A stretch of 64,000 nt of DNA, from contig JARWIR010000014.1 in the NCBI GenBank assembly GCA_029959085.1, forward strand, positions 9,842,001-9,906,000. The letters are read 5' to 3'. The notes under the pieces were generated by a model. It ran no database searches and was not told where the DNA came from. It worked only from the letters and a program-made list of their open reading frames with translations. Each line of letters starts with the position of its first letter. Positions within the stretch are counted from its first letter, which is position 1. The stretch comes from Nemophila menziesii (taxonomy: Eukaryota > Streptophyta > Magnoliopsida > Boraginales > Hydrophyllaceae). A program made the translations under genes and the position numbers. This document shows positions 10,151 to 24,431 of this stretch, one piece after another.

Positions 10151-10563
10151 TAGTTCAGACATTAACCTAACCATGTGAATCCTTAATTGACAATCCTTAA
10201 TTGACAAGTCAAGTGTGTTAGGTTATTATTTTTTTTTTCGTTCCTTGTTGGTTGGAGAAGGTGCTCAATTATTATAAATGCAGGATTAGTCAATTTTATT
10301 TTTAATATATATGAGAGCTACTTTGGAGTCAGAATCATTTTGATTATAATATGATTCGATCGTAAGATCTCTTGCTCTTTATGGATTACTCTAATCTCTA
10401 AACTATGTAGTTATTTTTTCTTCACATCTAATCGATGCCCCACTCATAGATACATCCACGTTTAAGATCTAGTCAGCTTAGAGCATGAATCTGCTGGAGG
10501 TTGCTTAAACTAACTGCAAGCTCACACTAACCAAATTATGGGTATGCTAATCATTTGAGAATC

Positions 10564-10586
10564 GTCGTCCAAAAAAAAAAAAAAAA
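10564..10586 (+). mobile_element. Ultra-short retroposed insertion
   Basis: GTCGTCC plus 16 A residues is flanked by the 15-bp direct repeat AATCATTTGAGAATC (10549-10563 and 10587-10601). This is the signature of target-primed insertion truncated to the last few bases before the A-tail. Confidence 0.75.
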
Positions 10587-11277
10587 AATCATTTGAGAAT
10601 CTATATAGAGGTGGAAGACTTTACTTTATAAGGCGTCATGTTTTTTTTTAGTCATAATGCTTTTGTATTTTGTTGGATGAGTTGCTAAAGTGACTCCAAA
10701 CTTCTCTCAAAGGACACGTACAAATTCCATACAAAAAGCATATAATTATATATGCTATTTGGCTTTCAGCTATTTCTTTAGTGCTGGATCATGAAAAGAC
10801 AGCCATGAATATTTCATCATACTTGTAAACACAAAACTCGCTTTGAAAGCTATCTTTTAAGCCTTTGTCGATCTAGTTATTTCTTTTCTTTTAATATCAA
10901 TGAAGAATTACTTGAATAAAATTTCATTCTAGAATCTCAAGGAGAGCAATTCTCAACCTTAACTAATAATAATGATTAATCCTAATTTTGATCAGTTAAT
11001 TTTTATTAATGAAAGTATTCCCTCTATAAGACTCTAACATTTTTAAATAAAGCGCTATAATATTTTTAAACAAGTTTCAATCGTTGTCTAAGTATAAGGT
11101 AAAATATATAATTAGTTTTTGTGTTATACAACAATCATAAAAATTAATCATATATTTACAAACCATTAACATTTATATAACACAAAAAATATTGAGGTAA
11201 TTTCAATTTTATTTTTTTTAATTTTCTTTTTCTTATGTAATAGATAATTAATATTATATTTTTTATAACAAAAGTTA

Positions 11278-11281
<4 letters not shown>

Positions 11282-11330
<49 letters not shown>
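11282..11330. repeat. (AT)n(GA)n microsatellite
   Basis: AT dinucleotides at 11282-11314 run directly into GA dinucleotides at 11315-11330. Confidence 0.97.
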
Positions 11331-11449
11331 AAGAGTCAATGGACAATTAAAAATTGGCCATCGAGTCCAACTCATCCAAAAAGACTGATATGCCCTTCTA
11401 TTCAAATTAATGTCGCTTGACTTACCAAACATGGTCAGATTATGTTCCA

Positions 11450-12750
11450 TAAATATATAAATTTAATAGATTCCCTCATATTCGCGTATCTAATAAATCT
11501 CATAATTAAAATACAATATAATGGTAAGTTTGTTACTATTGGAAACTTTGTTACTATTATTCAGGACTGTAAGATTTACAACCAAGCTGCTACAGAAACT
11601 TTGTAAGATTTACTATTGGAAACTTTGTGAAGGGTTATGTGTGGAATAGTATCGATGTGATAGTTAAACAGGTGGGTTGAAAGTGCTGGTACGTAGAATA
11701 ACAATTATGGATGGGTTACAAGTGTATTCATGGTGGTGCGTGTGTTGGATTTAGTGGCTTATGACCCTGCACCTTTTGGGATTGCAATTGGGTATTTATG
11801 GTGGTGTGTGTAGGATTCAGTGGGTTATACGTTTGTTTCTAGCGGGTTAATAGTATATTATATTCGAGTTTAGTAAATAGCACTCGAGTGCCTACAAAAT
11901 TCAGAAACACAGACCATTAGAATACAAAACAGATAAAATAAAGCATGTAAAATATTTCTTATCAAGCAAAGTGTAAACCAATTTATCCAGGTACAATCGA
12001 AAAATATATATAAAATGTGTCAGTAATTGTTCACTGATTTTATGAAAGATATCCTCAATCGTGATTAGGCGATTCAACAAGGTCTAACGCAGTTATGGCA
12101 AAGTCGTCCTCACTAATAATCTTGCACTTCTGATGCTCACCAATCAAATACAAGAAATCAATACGCTTTGCATCCTGTTTGTTTACTTTTTACCATTACA
12201 ACACTTCAAAAACCTTATAACAGTCAAACAACAAAATATATTAGCTACAAGGGCACCATCATAATGTATTTCTAACATATCATGACAAGATAATTTCAAT
12301 TTTAATCTAAAACTAATATAATACAGTAGATTCTACACCGCTTTCATAATCTGTATACTAAAAACAGATGTAATCTTCTTTACAATGTTATATCTAACAA
12401 TCTCATATCTAACTGTATAATAAAACAATAGATTACATGTGTTTTTGTTGATAAGCTTCTTACCTTTTGATCGAGATGCTTATACTGGATTTATGATTTC
12501 GTGTGTAATGCGCTTGTAGCAAATTAATGTAAGCCTCGCAAACGAGATTGATAGTAACAATACCAAACTTTCCATTAGGAGGTTGCTATAAATAATGAAT
12601 TTAATAGATTTGCGAATAATAAGGAGTCGGTTAATGAAAATAATAATGGCACATGATAAACTTACTATGTTGAACACAAGGACCTTTTAGGGGGAAAATA
12701 ATTCGTTGAATTCTATAGGGGTGGGTTATTGGATTTTTGGACTTAATTGG
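11450..12750. repeat. Dispersed repeat of unknown type, copy 2
   Basis: The right end (about 12680-12745) resembles 7255-7335, and the interior has similar G-rich phrases (GTGGGTTGAAAG, GGGTTATACG). Within it, 'TTACTATTGGAAACTTTGT' and 'GTAAGATTTAC' each occur twice near 11530-11630. No coding frame was identified. Confidence 0.35.

Positions 12751-12751
<1 letters not shown>

Positions 12752-12825
<74 letters not shown>
12752..12825. repeat. (TA)n microsatellite
   Basis: An uninterrupted TA run of about 74 bp directly follows the copy 2 repeat. Confidence 0.97.
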
Positions 12826-14723
<1,898 letters not shown>

Positions 14724-15542
14724 TGGTAGTGAAACATGTGTGATATATAAACGATAAGAAATCACACACCTAATACCACTACGAGAAGCTCACTGCAAGT
14801 GCATAAATCATTCACAAGTAATGGTTGATATATAAGATTCGTTCTTAGATATTTATCAGTTATCTCAGAATCGTGTTCAGATATAAGCGTATAAGAGGTT
14901 AATTGTTTAAACTAAAAATATATAAAAGGAAATATGTCTTTGATTTTTGAAGTAGGAATTAAAAGCAAATAATATTAAATTAATTCAAATAAAATAACTA
15001 ATAATATTAGAGATGAGATATATCTTAGTCCTGCTAGTATACACCTATCTCAATAAATCGTTATTCTAATTATAAGGATGAATTGAGCATATATAAGTAG
15101 TCGCGATTCTATAATCCCTCTAACTCCCGTCAGGTTAGCTTAGAAGGAACCTCAACACTACTAAGAGACTTGGGTAAGTGGACCTTGCATAGAAATCTGT
15201 GGAAAAAATCTAAACGTTATTGATTATCTAGTTAGGCAAGCCCGTCATGATCACTACTATACTCTACACGATTATGTGGTGTTGGCTATCATTAAAATTT
15301 GCCGCCAGGGTGACAATTATAATTACTAGAGATAAAACTAAAGAGTAGATACCTTAAGAACATAGTTAAGCAAAAGATGTATGATAATTTATCCTAATGG
15401 TTGAGTGGAAGGATGGAGAAGAGGAGTTTGTGACTCTCCAGCTTCTTTTTTTCCTCCTCAAGTCAACTTGCTTCTCCCTAATGAATTTTTTGAATAATAT
15501 GGAGGTTATGGATGCAAGGATATGTTTATAATGTCAAATACT

Positions 15543-15593
<51 letters not shown>

Positions 15594-15741
15594 TCGCGTG
15601 TGTAGGAACGAAATCTAACTCTTAAACAAGCAAGAATCAAAAAATTATCAAATAATAGGAAAAATCTCTCAACTAAGCACATAATAAGCCTAAAATGATG
15701 TCTCGTGAATAGATTATACTATCAAAAATATGGAGACATCA
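14724..15741 (-). mobile_element. Athila-type LTR, family H
   Basis: On the minus strand it begins TGATGTCTCC at 15741 and has the partner arm CGAGACATCA (15696-15705). It contains the LTR landmark order seen in B and C (a CTGACGGG-like motif, then GATTCGTT, TGCAAGTG). It ends ...CCA at 14724. At about 1.02 kb it is shorter than the other LTRs here. The left end is approximate, and no 5-bp duplication was seen, so solo or truncated status is open. Confidence 0.6.
15542..15593. repeat. (TA)n(TG)n microsatellite inside LTR H
   Basis: TA repeats to about 15564 change to TG repeats until 15593. The tract lies within the U3 part of the minus-strand LTR. Confidence 0.95.
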
Positions 15742-16012
15742 AATTCTATCAACTTTTTTCGGGTCAAATTTCCGTTGGATGACCCCCTAGTCGATGATCT
15801 TAGGGCATAGCAGAATGATTTTTACATTCTATTAACTTTTTTAGATCGTGAATTTGTTGGCCAATCCCCTAGTAGGTGATCTTTGGGAACTGGATTTTTT
15901 TTACATTCCATCGCCATTTGAAGTCGGAAGTTTGTTGGCCGACCCCTTGTTGATGATCTTATGTAACCAGTAAAATATTTTTACAGTATATCAATTTTTC
16001 ACGTCAGAATTC
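15742..16012. repeat. 82-bp tandem repeat beside LTR H
   Basis: About 3.3 copies. Each has CATTCTATCAAC-TTTTTT..., GTTGG(C/A)TGACCCC, a GATGATCTT block and a TTTTTA end. Unit starts lie near 15744, 15827 and 15906, with a partial copy near 15985. The array starts immediately outside the U3 end of LTR H. Confidence 0.75.
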
Positions 16013-17021
16013 TTTTCTTTTTTTAGCTTGCTCAATAGTATTCCTGCTTCATATGAAGACCAAAATAAAATGTGAAAATAAAATGTATTTCACTCTGAGA
16101 TTTAGTTTTGACCTGTGGTATTCACTTTAATTCGTCAAAATGATGTGTGGCAATATCATGTCCACCTTAGCGTGACGGTGTCCTTCGTTTACATTTACTT
16201 CAACATTCCACCATCCTTTCTTAATTTTATGTTAGAGCTATTCTTTGATAAAGGCTAATCAAACCCTCAGGAATATAAGGCTCTATACTTATGAACATGA
16301 AACTGTTCTACTCTCCCTTCTCTATTGGACGAGGAGTTCACTCCTCAGAATTTGATATCTTTCTAATTATTGGGGAATTATTCTCCATTTATGTATCAAA
16401 TTAAATTGAAACAGTCTTCGCGGATCGTGTTATAACTATGTGGAATTTTAATGGTATTCGAAATAGATACCCTTAGACGGTGTCAGATGATATATCATAA
16501 AATTCATGCCATCACTACCAATACTCATCTAAGGGATGCAAAACCAAAATAGAATACAGTAACGAAGATGTAAATATGTAGGTAGAATAGGAGAAGAGAC
16601 TAGAGTAGAAAATTAGACAATGGGGAGTGTTAAAAACTTCGTACCTTACTCTTGATATTAATTGAGAAGCTTTATCTTACCTATCCTTATAATATGAATG
16701 AAGGTATGAGGATATTCTTACTTCTCCCATCTTTCCTAAAACCAGACACTAAGTAAGGAACACAGGGAGGTGCACTCCCGAGGGCACCATGAAACTCCAC
16801 ATTAGCATTGTTGCTATCATAAATTACCTAATATGAGGATCTATGGAGAATTAAATCGTCTGTATTGTACAACCATTTTATAGAGAGAAAGAAAGAAGTT
16901 TTATAGAGTACTAAGAGTGTATTAATTATGCTAGAAAGAGGGGTATTTATAGATGTCGAATGGACATGTTGCATGCTACTGCTATCTGTAGTATAACTCA
17001 AATACTGGTGTGCAAGATAAG
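16013..17021. other. Unassigned interval, possible LTR-like promoter on the minus strand
   Basis: No coding domain. Near 16935-16960 the minus strand reads TATAAATACCCCTC followed by a C/T-rich stretch, resembling the TATA and leader of an LTR, but no terminal TG...CA pair or duplication was found. Confidence 0.25.
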
Positions 17022-18576
17022 TGACATCTCTCTATTTGTGACGAATAAATATGTTCATGATACATTATATTGAGAGTTTATTGGGACTGAGTGAGTGATT
17101 TTCCCTATTATTTGCTATATTGCATTTTCTTCCCTAGTTATAGACTATTTGTTGTTTATAGATATTTTTGCACTTCATTGTGTGTTTAGTGTGTAGACTT
17201 AGGTACATTTATGATACGAGTGTCCAAGATAAAGAGTAGAAGTCAATTATTGAAGGGAAACCCCAAACCAAGGTAGAATTTGAGCTAAGAGCCATGGTGA
17301 AAAGTTAAAGCTTGTTTGAGAGATTTATTGCACTTGAGTGTTTCTGTTACCACGAATTTTGAGTAAGATATTTGGACTTGAGACCTTTTTGGTTGGATAG
17401 AGCTTATAGTCAGGATCGCTTGGAAAGTGAAGACACTCAATTCGGAGTTGAGACGAATAAGTTATGACATTTGCACCTACCGTGGTTCCAATCAGAAGTC
17501 CGGTTGAAGTAAAAACGGGTTGGGTTTGTTTTAACCTATTTCAAAACCCTAAGAAGAGCCCATCCGAATTTAGGAGCTTTATAAGCTCATTTTCTAGCCC
17601 TTATTTCATATCTTTTTTCATATATTAGTGCACAACATTGTCTAGACAGTTAGGAAGAAGGAAGGGAAGCGACATAAGACAGGGGAAGAAAGAAGCAGGA
17701 GGGTTTGTCCATAAACCCATCCATTCCTCTTCAACCAAGCTTCGATTCTCTTAGCCTTGTACAGTAACTTTATCTCATTTCAGTTTTAAATATGATTCTT
17801 ACAGTAGTTTTAATTAGTTTTCTTATTGTTTGTATCAAATTGACTATGAGCTAAACTCTTTAAGCTTGAGGATGCTTGATTAATGTGATATGTTAGCTTT
17901 TTGTTTTGTGTTAATTACATTTGGGATATGTTTATCATATTGAAATGAATTGGGTTTTATCTTTAATTCCATTTTTTATATTCCTTCTTTCAATACTCAT
18001 GTGCTTGTGGCAAAAGTAGCAGGAGCTTTAGTAATCTTACTAACACCTGGACGGGGGGGGGGGGGGGGGAGGGAATGATTATGATGCCCTTTAGTGGACA
18101 TTATTAGCACGCTAGGTAGTCGATTAAGGTAAAAAGGAACATGAACGAGCCTGAAAGCCATGAGACGAGTAAGAATAGAATTGAGTTTACCAAGTTTGCC
18201 CTTGTTTAAGCTTAATCGCATTCGAATCCTGACTAGTGAGAATACCAAACCAATTCGACCTTAGTAATAGCAAAATCAATTAGCTATATAAAGTACTGTC
18301 TAGCAATATTCTCAAGCTTCGCTCTCATCAGTTCAATCCGTTTTCATTTAGTTGTTTATTTCAATCCCTTGGTTGATAATCATAATTTATCTAATCCGTA
18401 ATTACTTTAATTAGTTAATTAGTTATAAATCCTTTAAAACCAAACAAATATATTTCCTTTTTGTCATTCAAATTGCATACTTTACACCATTATATTACTT
18501 GAAGATCAGAAATCAATAGTCCATCCCTGCGAAGGAATCTATACTTATCATTTTCTTGCTACCTGTGATCCGTACT
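17022..18576 (+). mobile_element. Athila-type LTR, family F, cut by LTR A
   Basis: It starts TGACATCTCTC at 17022 and follows the same order of landmarks as LTR A: a TTTATAAG-type TATA near 17577, a CTTGAGGATGC block, a G-run at a matching place, then a GATCCGTACT end just before the expected TGCGGG. LTR A begins at exactly this point, so A inserted into F. The rest of F is not seen downstream. Confidence 0.6.
18053..18069 (+). repeat. G17 homopolymer in LTR F
   Basis: Seventeen G residues follow CTGGAC. The position corresponds to the CTGACGGAGGG motif of LTR B. Confidence 0.9.
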
Positions 18577-20138
18577 TGATGTCTCCCGTTTTGTTCTAAA
18601 TATTAGCCCTTAAGAGACATCATTTTAGGTGAATATTAGACTTATCTGATAAACTTTCATGCTTATTTCGTTATATTTCATTTTCTCCCCTCAGAATTAT
18701 GATATTTCATTTTTAGAACTTTTGTACGTTAATTTGTTTGCTTTTAGTACAAAGTTCTTAGGTCCACGGATGCTATGGAGAATCAATACAAGTGGAGAGG
18801 TCAATAGCAAGAAAAGAATATTCTAAGAGTTGACTAATAGAGAGGAAGGTCTGGAAAGCCGTCACCAATTGTTGTTTTCGAGCAACTTAGACACTGATTC
18901 AGCCTTTGCGCCGTGAAATACAAAAGTTGGCCTTTGAGTTAGGAAGATTTAAGGTCTCGAATCAGGGGATTTGGAGTTGAGACGCAAAAGTTACGGCTGT
19001 CTTACCAACATTTATACAATAGTTACGGGATTTTTAATATGACATGGGCTTTTTATTATTTAAATTATTATTCTTAAGTATAAATCCCAGTCCTAATTCT
19101 CTATTATATATAGACCTTTAGACCTCCTTTATCATCATGAGACATTAGTCAATTCATTCTACGCTAAATTACAAGTTAGAGCAGAAGGCAGAGGAGGAAG
19201 CTAGAGTTGGAGAATTCACATTCCTCCATCAACAGCTCAATCCAATGCCTCAATTAGGTTTCATATTTTATTTTTGTAATTTAGGATAATGTGTTTTCTT
19301 AATTTTATTTCAGTTTTTCTTTTAAACATGAGCTAAATTTCTTAGTACTTGAGAATCGCAATAAATGGGTTGAAACGCTAGTTAATTAATTTATGTTTTT
19401 TGAATTAGGGATTGTACAATTTAAACTGAGTTGAGTATTTTATATTGGGTATTATTTTATTCTTGCTTACTATTTTTATTCTGGCCAATTAGAAATAGTT
19501 TTTAGTAATAGGGATATTCACTTTAGTGGCGAAGTGATCATCCGACCGGGGGGGGGGGGGGGGGGAGGATCGATCACAGACCTAGATAATATCCGTGTGA
19601 TGTCTGTTATTGACCGAAAGGCTTAAATAATCCTATAGCCCAAGAGGTAAAAAAGCTTCACATCCGTAAGTAAACTTGCTACCTTAGAGGGGCTTGTCTT
19701 ACCTTAGGATAGCTCCTAGGTCCACCTGACAGGGGGCTATGAGATATTAGAGTCCCGACGAATATGTAAATGCCAATTCTACCCTTAAACGAAATAGTAA
19801 TTATGTTAACTTAGGTGGATTCCCTTGCGAGACTCAAGTACATCTTTCTTTCTTGCGTCCAATACTATTTACTTGCATTATTTTATTTCATTTGATTACT
19901 TTAGTATTTTATTTTATTACATATTTAGTCCTTAGACAAAACCAAACAAAAATCCATTAATCTACTTTTCTGTTTTAAACAATTAATTCTACTATCCCGA
20001 TTAATACTAGTGTCATAACTAGCCATCCTTGAGAACGAAATCCATATTATTTACACATTACTAGGAACGACCCGTATACTTGCGGGTAATGTCTCTCTCA
20101 AAAGGGGTGGTGATTTTATCACACATTAGGAGACACCA
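18577..20138 (+). mobile_element. 5' LTR of element A (Athila-type)
   Basis: It runs from TGATGTCTCC (18577) to ACACCA (20138), about 1562 bp. TGATGTCTCC has a partner arm AGAGACATCA at 18613-18622. A TATA-like TATTATATATAG lies near 19103-19112. The CACCTGACAGGGGGCTATGAG block matches LTR B. The PBS follows directly. The 5 bp before it (GTACT) cannot be compared with a right flank because the 3' LTR is missing. Confidence 0.8.
19548..19565 (+). repeat. G18 homopolymer in LTR A
   Basis: Eighteen G residues follow GATCATCCGACC, the place where LTR B has GATCATCCTGACGGAGGG. Confidence 0.9.
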
Positions 20139-20144
20139 AACTTT

Positions 20145-20161
20145 TGGTGCCACTGCCGGGG
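20145..20161 (+). promoter_or_regulatory. Primer-binding site of element A (tRNA-Asp type)
   Basis: TGGTGCCACTGCCGGGG matches the complement of the 3' end of plant tRNA-Asp (TGGCGCCGTTGCCGGGG) at 14 of 17 positions. It lies 6 bp after the LTR end, where minus-strand cDNA synthesis would start. Confidence 0.8.
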
Positions 20162-20266
20162 ACGGTAGCGTGTGACCCCGGTATTAATCCTTTAGTAGTT
20201 CAATTGTTATTTTTAAGTTTTACGCTTTTGTTTGTTCTTCATTTCTCAGGTTTATAGGTTTGGTGT

Positions 20267-21900
20267 ATGCTCTATAACCCCGAGATATTAGTCAGACGTC
20301 AAAACAAAAGAAATAAAGAAGAAAAAGAAGCAAGAAAATAAAGAGAAAGATTAGCCAGAGAAGCATAAATGACTAATGTTAACAATCTTGATCCTCAGGT
20401 GGTAGTAGATGAGAACGGAAATCCCATAATCCGCAATCCGCAAGTTGCTAACAATCTGAATCAAAGAAATCCTCCTCCACCTGGAGGCTAAGCTCAACCT
20501 CAAGTCTTTCATAATCTATGGTTTGTACAAGGTCCATAACATATTCCATATCGCGCTCCTGCTCTTCGTGTTGGTCCTCCAGATATTGATGTTGCTAGAT
20601 ATAGACCCAATCCTGGTATGTTAGCTCAATTCCAAAACTTTGAAATTTTTCGTGGAGTAGCTGGAGAAGACCCAATTCATGCAGTACATATGTTTATGCA
20701 AATATGTGATGCGTATATAACACAAGGCGTAACAAGAGAACATAAGTACTTTGCAAATTTCAGATTTTGTAATAGACACAGCAAGTGTATGGCATGATTC
20801 ACAAGAACCAGGACTGATCACAACTTGGGATGAATTACAAACTGTGTTCTTTGATCGCTATTATCCGCGCAACATGATATTGAACACACAAATCGAGTTG
20901 ACATCATTTGAACAAGAACAAGATGAATCTGTAGGTGCAAGTTGGACACGGTTCCGACTATGTTTGAGAAGAGTTCCAGATCATGGCCTTACAGAACCAC
21001 AACAGATGTAAATATTATATAAAGGCCTTTAAGGACAATCAAGAAAAGATTTATACTTACATTGTAGTAGTGGATTCTTACTAGAAACACCAGCTAATGC
21101 TAAGATTATTTTGAATAGAACAGTGAAGAATGAGACGGGTTGGAATACTGTGAGAACACCTATCCGATGTACATGTTATGAAGGAAGTAGTGCTGGAATT
21201 GATGAAAAATTCTCTTCATTAGAGAATAAATTGAAGAACACACTTGAGAATAAATTGAAACAACTTACTTTAGCTGTAAAATAAGGTTTTTTAGGTAGGA
21301 GAGCTGATTTTAATGTTACGCAAGAAATATATGGGTGTTCTAACTGTGGTGTACAAGATCATGATTGGGAGCATTGTCAAATAAATCCAGAATCCGTAAT
21401 GTTTGTTTCCAACCGAGGGAACTTTAATTCAGGTGGTCAAGGTTATCAACCAAATAGAAACCATCCGGTTTCCAATTTTCTAATCCAAATGGGGCCGCAA
21501 ATTCGACTTACGCATATCAACCGAGACCACAAAACAACTACCAAGGGGGACAGAATTACGAAAATTAAGCTTAGAGACAACCTCCTCAAGACACCTATAC
21601 TGACACTATGAATCAAAAAGCTCTACCTTCTCAACCGCAAGAAGGAGCATTAGATGTTCAACAAACTTTACAGAAACTAATCAACCTTTGATTGAAAATG
21701 CAACAATATCAACAATCCTCTGCCGCAACATTGAAATGTTAGAAAATCAGATAGCTGAGATGGCAAAACAGTTGAATCAGCATCCACAAGGGTAACTCCC
21801 AAGTGACACTAAAGATCCTAAACAGAGAGAGGATTGTAATGCTATAGCGCTCAGAAGTGGTAAGAAGTTACCACTACATCCTTCCCGTTATGAAGAAAAA
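20267..21900 (+). pseudogene. Element A gag
   Basis: The ATG at 20267 lies in GTTTGGTGTATGC, the context used by element B. From about 20590 the frame resembles B gag: PNPGMLAQFQNFE, then a retrotransposon-gag block (VWHDSQEPGLITTWDELQ, FFDRYYPRNM, WTRFRLCLRRVPDHGLTE). A CCHC zinc knuckle, CSNCGVQDHDWEHC, lies near 21338-21379, followed by a QPNRN repeat-rich region. Stops and frameshifts are frequent, for example TAA at about 21009 and TAA near 21282. The product would be the capsid and nucleocapsid precursor. A is much more eroded than B or C and belongs to a different family. Confidence 0.85.
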
Positions 21901-22019
21901 GAAACATCTGTGAAAGAGAGAACGGTAAAAGATGTGGTTAGAGAAAAATGGTGAACCAGAAGTAGTAGAGGTGGAAGTGGAGTAAGTTTCGGAAAGACCA
22001 AAGAAGAAAGATGTCGTCG

Positions 22020-24425
22020 AGAATCATCCTCCTCCACCTTTCCCCTCAAGAGTTCTGAAGAAAGGATATATGGCTTATTATCAGAGGTTCATGAATGTGG
22101 TGAGAAATCTTAATATTAATATACCATTCTTTGATGCCATTAAAGATGTACAAAAATATGTAAAATTCCTGAAGAGAGCTATCACCAACAAAAGACCATA
22201 TCTCGAGAATGAAATGATAGGTTTTCCAGAAGAGTGTAGTGCCATATGCCAAAGTAAGTTTCCACCTAAACTACTTGATCCTGGGAGTTTCAGGATTCCT
22301 ATTTCTATTGGTAATGAGTGGCAAGGGAAGGTTTTGTGTGATTTGGGTGCGAGTATTAATCTCATGCCCAAATTAATATTTGAGAAGTTGAAGATAGGAA
22401 ACGCAAGACCGACCTTTATGGTCTTGCAAATGGCTGCTAGATCCCTCACACATCCACATGGATGAATAGACGATGTCCTCGTCAAGGCAGGTACTTTAAT
22501 TTTCCGTTGATTTTGTTATACTTGAATACGACGCGGGTAGGAATGTCTACATTATTTTGGGAAGACCGTTCCTAGCCACGGGGCGTACTTTAATTGACAT
22601 AGAAAATGGAGAATTAAACCATGCGTATTCAGGACGAGGAGGTAAATTTCAACGTGTTTAGGGCAATGAAGTTTCTGGATTCCTAGGAGGAATGTTTCCG
22701 GGTGGATGTAGTTGACCTAGCCATGCAAGAGGTATTTAATGATATTGATTTTGATAATTTCTTGCAGGCAGCCCTAACACTTGACTTACCTGAGCTAATG
22801 GAGGAGCTTGCCAAAATAGTAGCAGCTCTGAATTCCGAAAATCCAAAGTATAGGCGTCTAGCCTATGAACCAGTGAGAGAACCAGGGGAGATTATACCTA
22901 AAAGGAAATCATCCATTGAATCTTCCCCGCAACTAGAAGAGAAGTCGCTTCCGTCACATATGAGGTATGCATATTTTGGTACTAACCACACTTTTACTGT
23001 TATTGTTTCAGCTACTTTAACATGTCCTCAAGAAGACAAACTGTTTCATATACTACGAGCTAATAAAGAAAAACTAGTTGGACTATTGCTGACATCAAAG
23101 GTATTAGTCCTTCCTTTTGCCAACTCAAAATTATTTTGGAAGATACTAGTACACGCTATAAAGTAGGTGGTAAATAAAAAAATTATTAAATTACTAGATG
23201 CGGGAATTGTTCATCCCATAGCTAGTAGCGAGTGGGTGAGTCTAGTTCAATGCGTGCCAAAGAAGGGTGGTATCACTACTATCCTGAATGAACAGAATGA
23301 AGCCATACCCTCGAGAAATATTGTTGGTTGAAGAGTGTGTATGGACTATCGCAAGCTGAACAAGGCCACCAGAAAAGACCATTTTCCCCTCCCCTCCATT
23401 GATCAGATGTTAGATAAACTGGTTGGAAGAGAGTACTATTGTTTTCTAGAAGGGTACTCCGGGCATAATCGGATATATGTAGAACCTATAGATCAACACA
23501 AGACAGCCTTTACATTTTCTTTTAGTACATTTTCTTTTCGTAGGATGCCATTTAGATTATGTAATGCATCTGCTACTTTCCGGAGATGCATGATGGCAAT
23601 CTTCTGGGACATGATCGATAATTTCCTTGAGATATTTATGGTTGACTTTTCTGTGTTTGGTGATAACTTGATGAGTGTTTACAGAATTTAGAAAAGATGT
23701 TAATTAGATGCAAGGAAACTGATTTGACTCTGAACTAGGATAAATGTTATGTCATGGTTCGTGAGGGTATAGTGTTTGGACACAAGGTTTCATGTTCAGG
23801 TTTAGAAGTAGATTGTGCAAATATTGAGGTAATTTAGAATCTTCCCCCTCCTAATTTTGTAAAAGGGGTAAGAAGTTCATTAGGTCATGTTTGTTTTTAT
23901 CGACGATTCATTAAAGATTTCTCTAAGATCACAATAAGTCGTTGTGTAACTTACTCGAAAAGTACACCAAATTCATTTTTGATGAAGCTTGCATGGCGGC
24001 ATTCAAAGAGATCAAGGAGAAACTTATATCTGCACCTATTGTATTACCCCCTGATTGATAGATTATGTTTGAAGTTATGTGTGATGCTAGTGATCTTGCT
24101 ATGGGTTCTATTTTGGGTTAGAGAGAGGAAAAGGTATTTCATTCTATATATTATGATAGTAAAACCTTCACAAGTGCTCAAATTAATTATATTGTAACTG
24201 AGGAATTATTAGCTATGGTGTACGCATTTGGACAAGTTTCGTTCCTATCTTCTTGGGGCAAAAATTGTTGTGTACACCGATCATTCTGCTATTAAATACC
24301 TTATGGAAAAGAAAGATGCAAAGCAGTGTTTGATTAGATGGGTATTGTTGTTACAAGAGTTTGATTTGGAGATTCAAGATCGAAAAGTTGCAGATCATTT
24401 GTTGCGTCTTGAAGGTTTTTAGGAA
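22020..24425 (+). pseudogene. Element A protease, RT and RNase H
   Basis: The protease region at 22070-22465 contains the active-site motif CDLGASINLMPK. RT starts near 23164, with VQCVPKKGG at 23249-23275, [17 protein letters not shown] at 23338-23388 and FMVD at 23635-23646, where active enzymes have FMDD; the first catalytic Asp is replaced. RNase H segments follow, with [19 protein letters not shown] near 24260 and [10 protein letters not shown] at its end. At least ten stops or frameshifts break the frame. Sequence similarity to element A-type pol stops near 24425, before integrase, where LTR D begins. Confidence 0.85.
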
Positions 24426-24431
24426 ACTAAT

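Noticed and set aside
16930..16965. Ty1/copia LTR
   Set aside because: Only a TATA-like box and a C/T-rich leader were visible. No termini, PBS or duplication was found.
18053..18069. Assembly gap marker
   Set aside because: G-runs occur at corresponding LTR positions in two families and are flanked by normal LTR sequence, so a real expansion is more likely, though tract length may be inexact.
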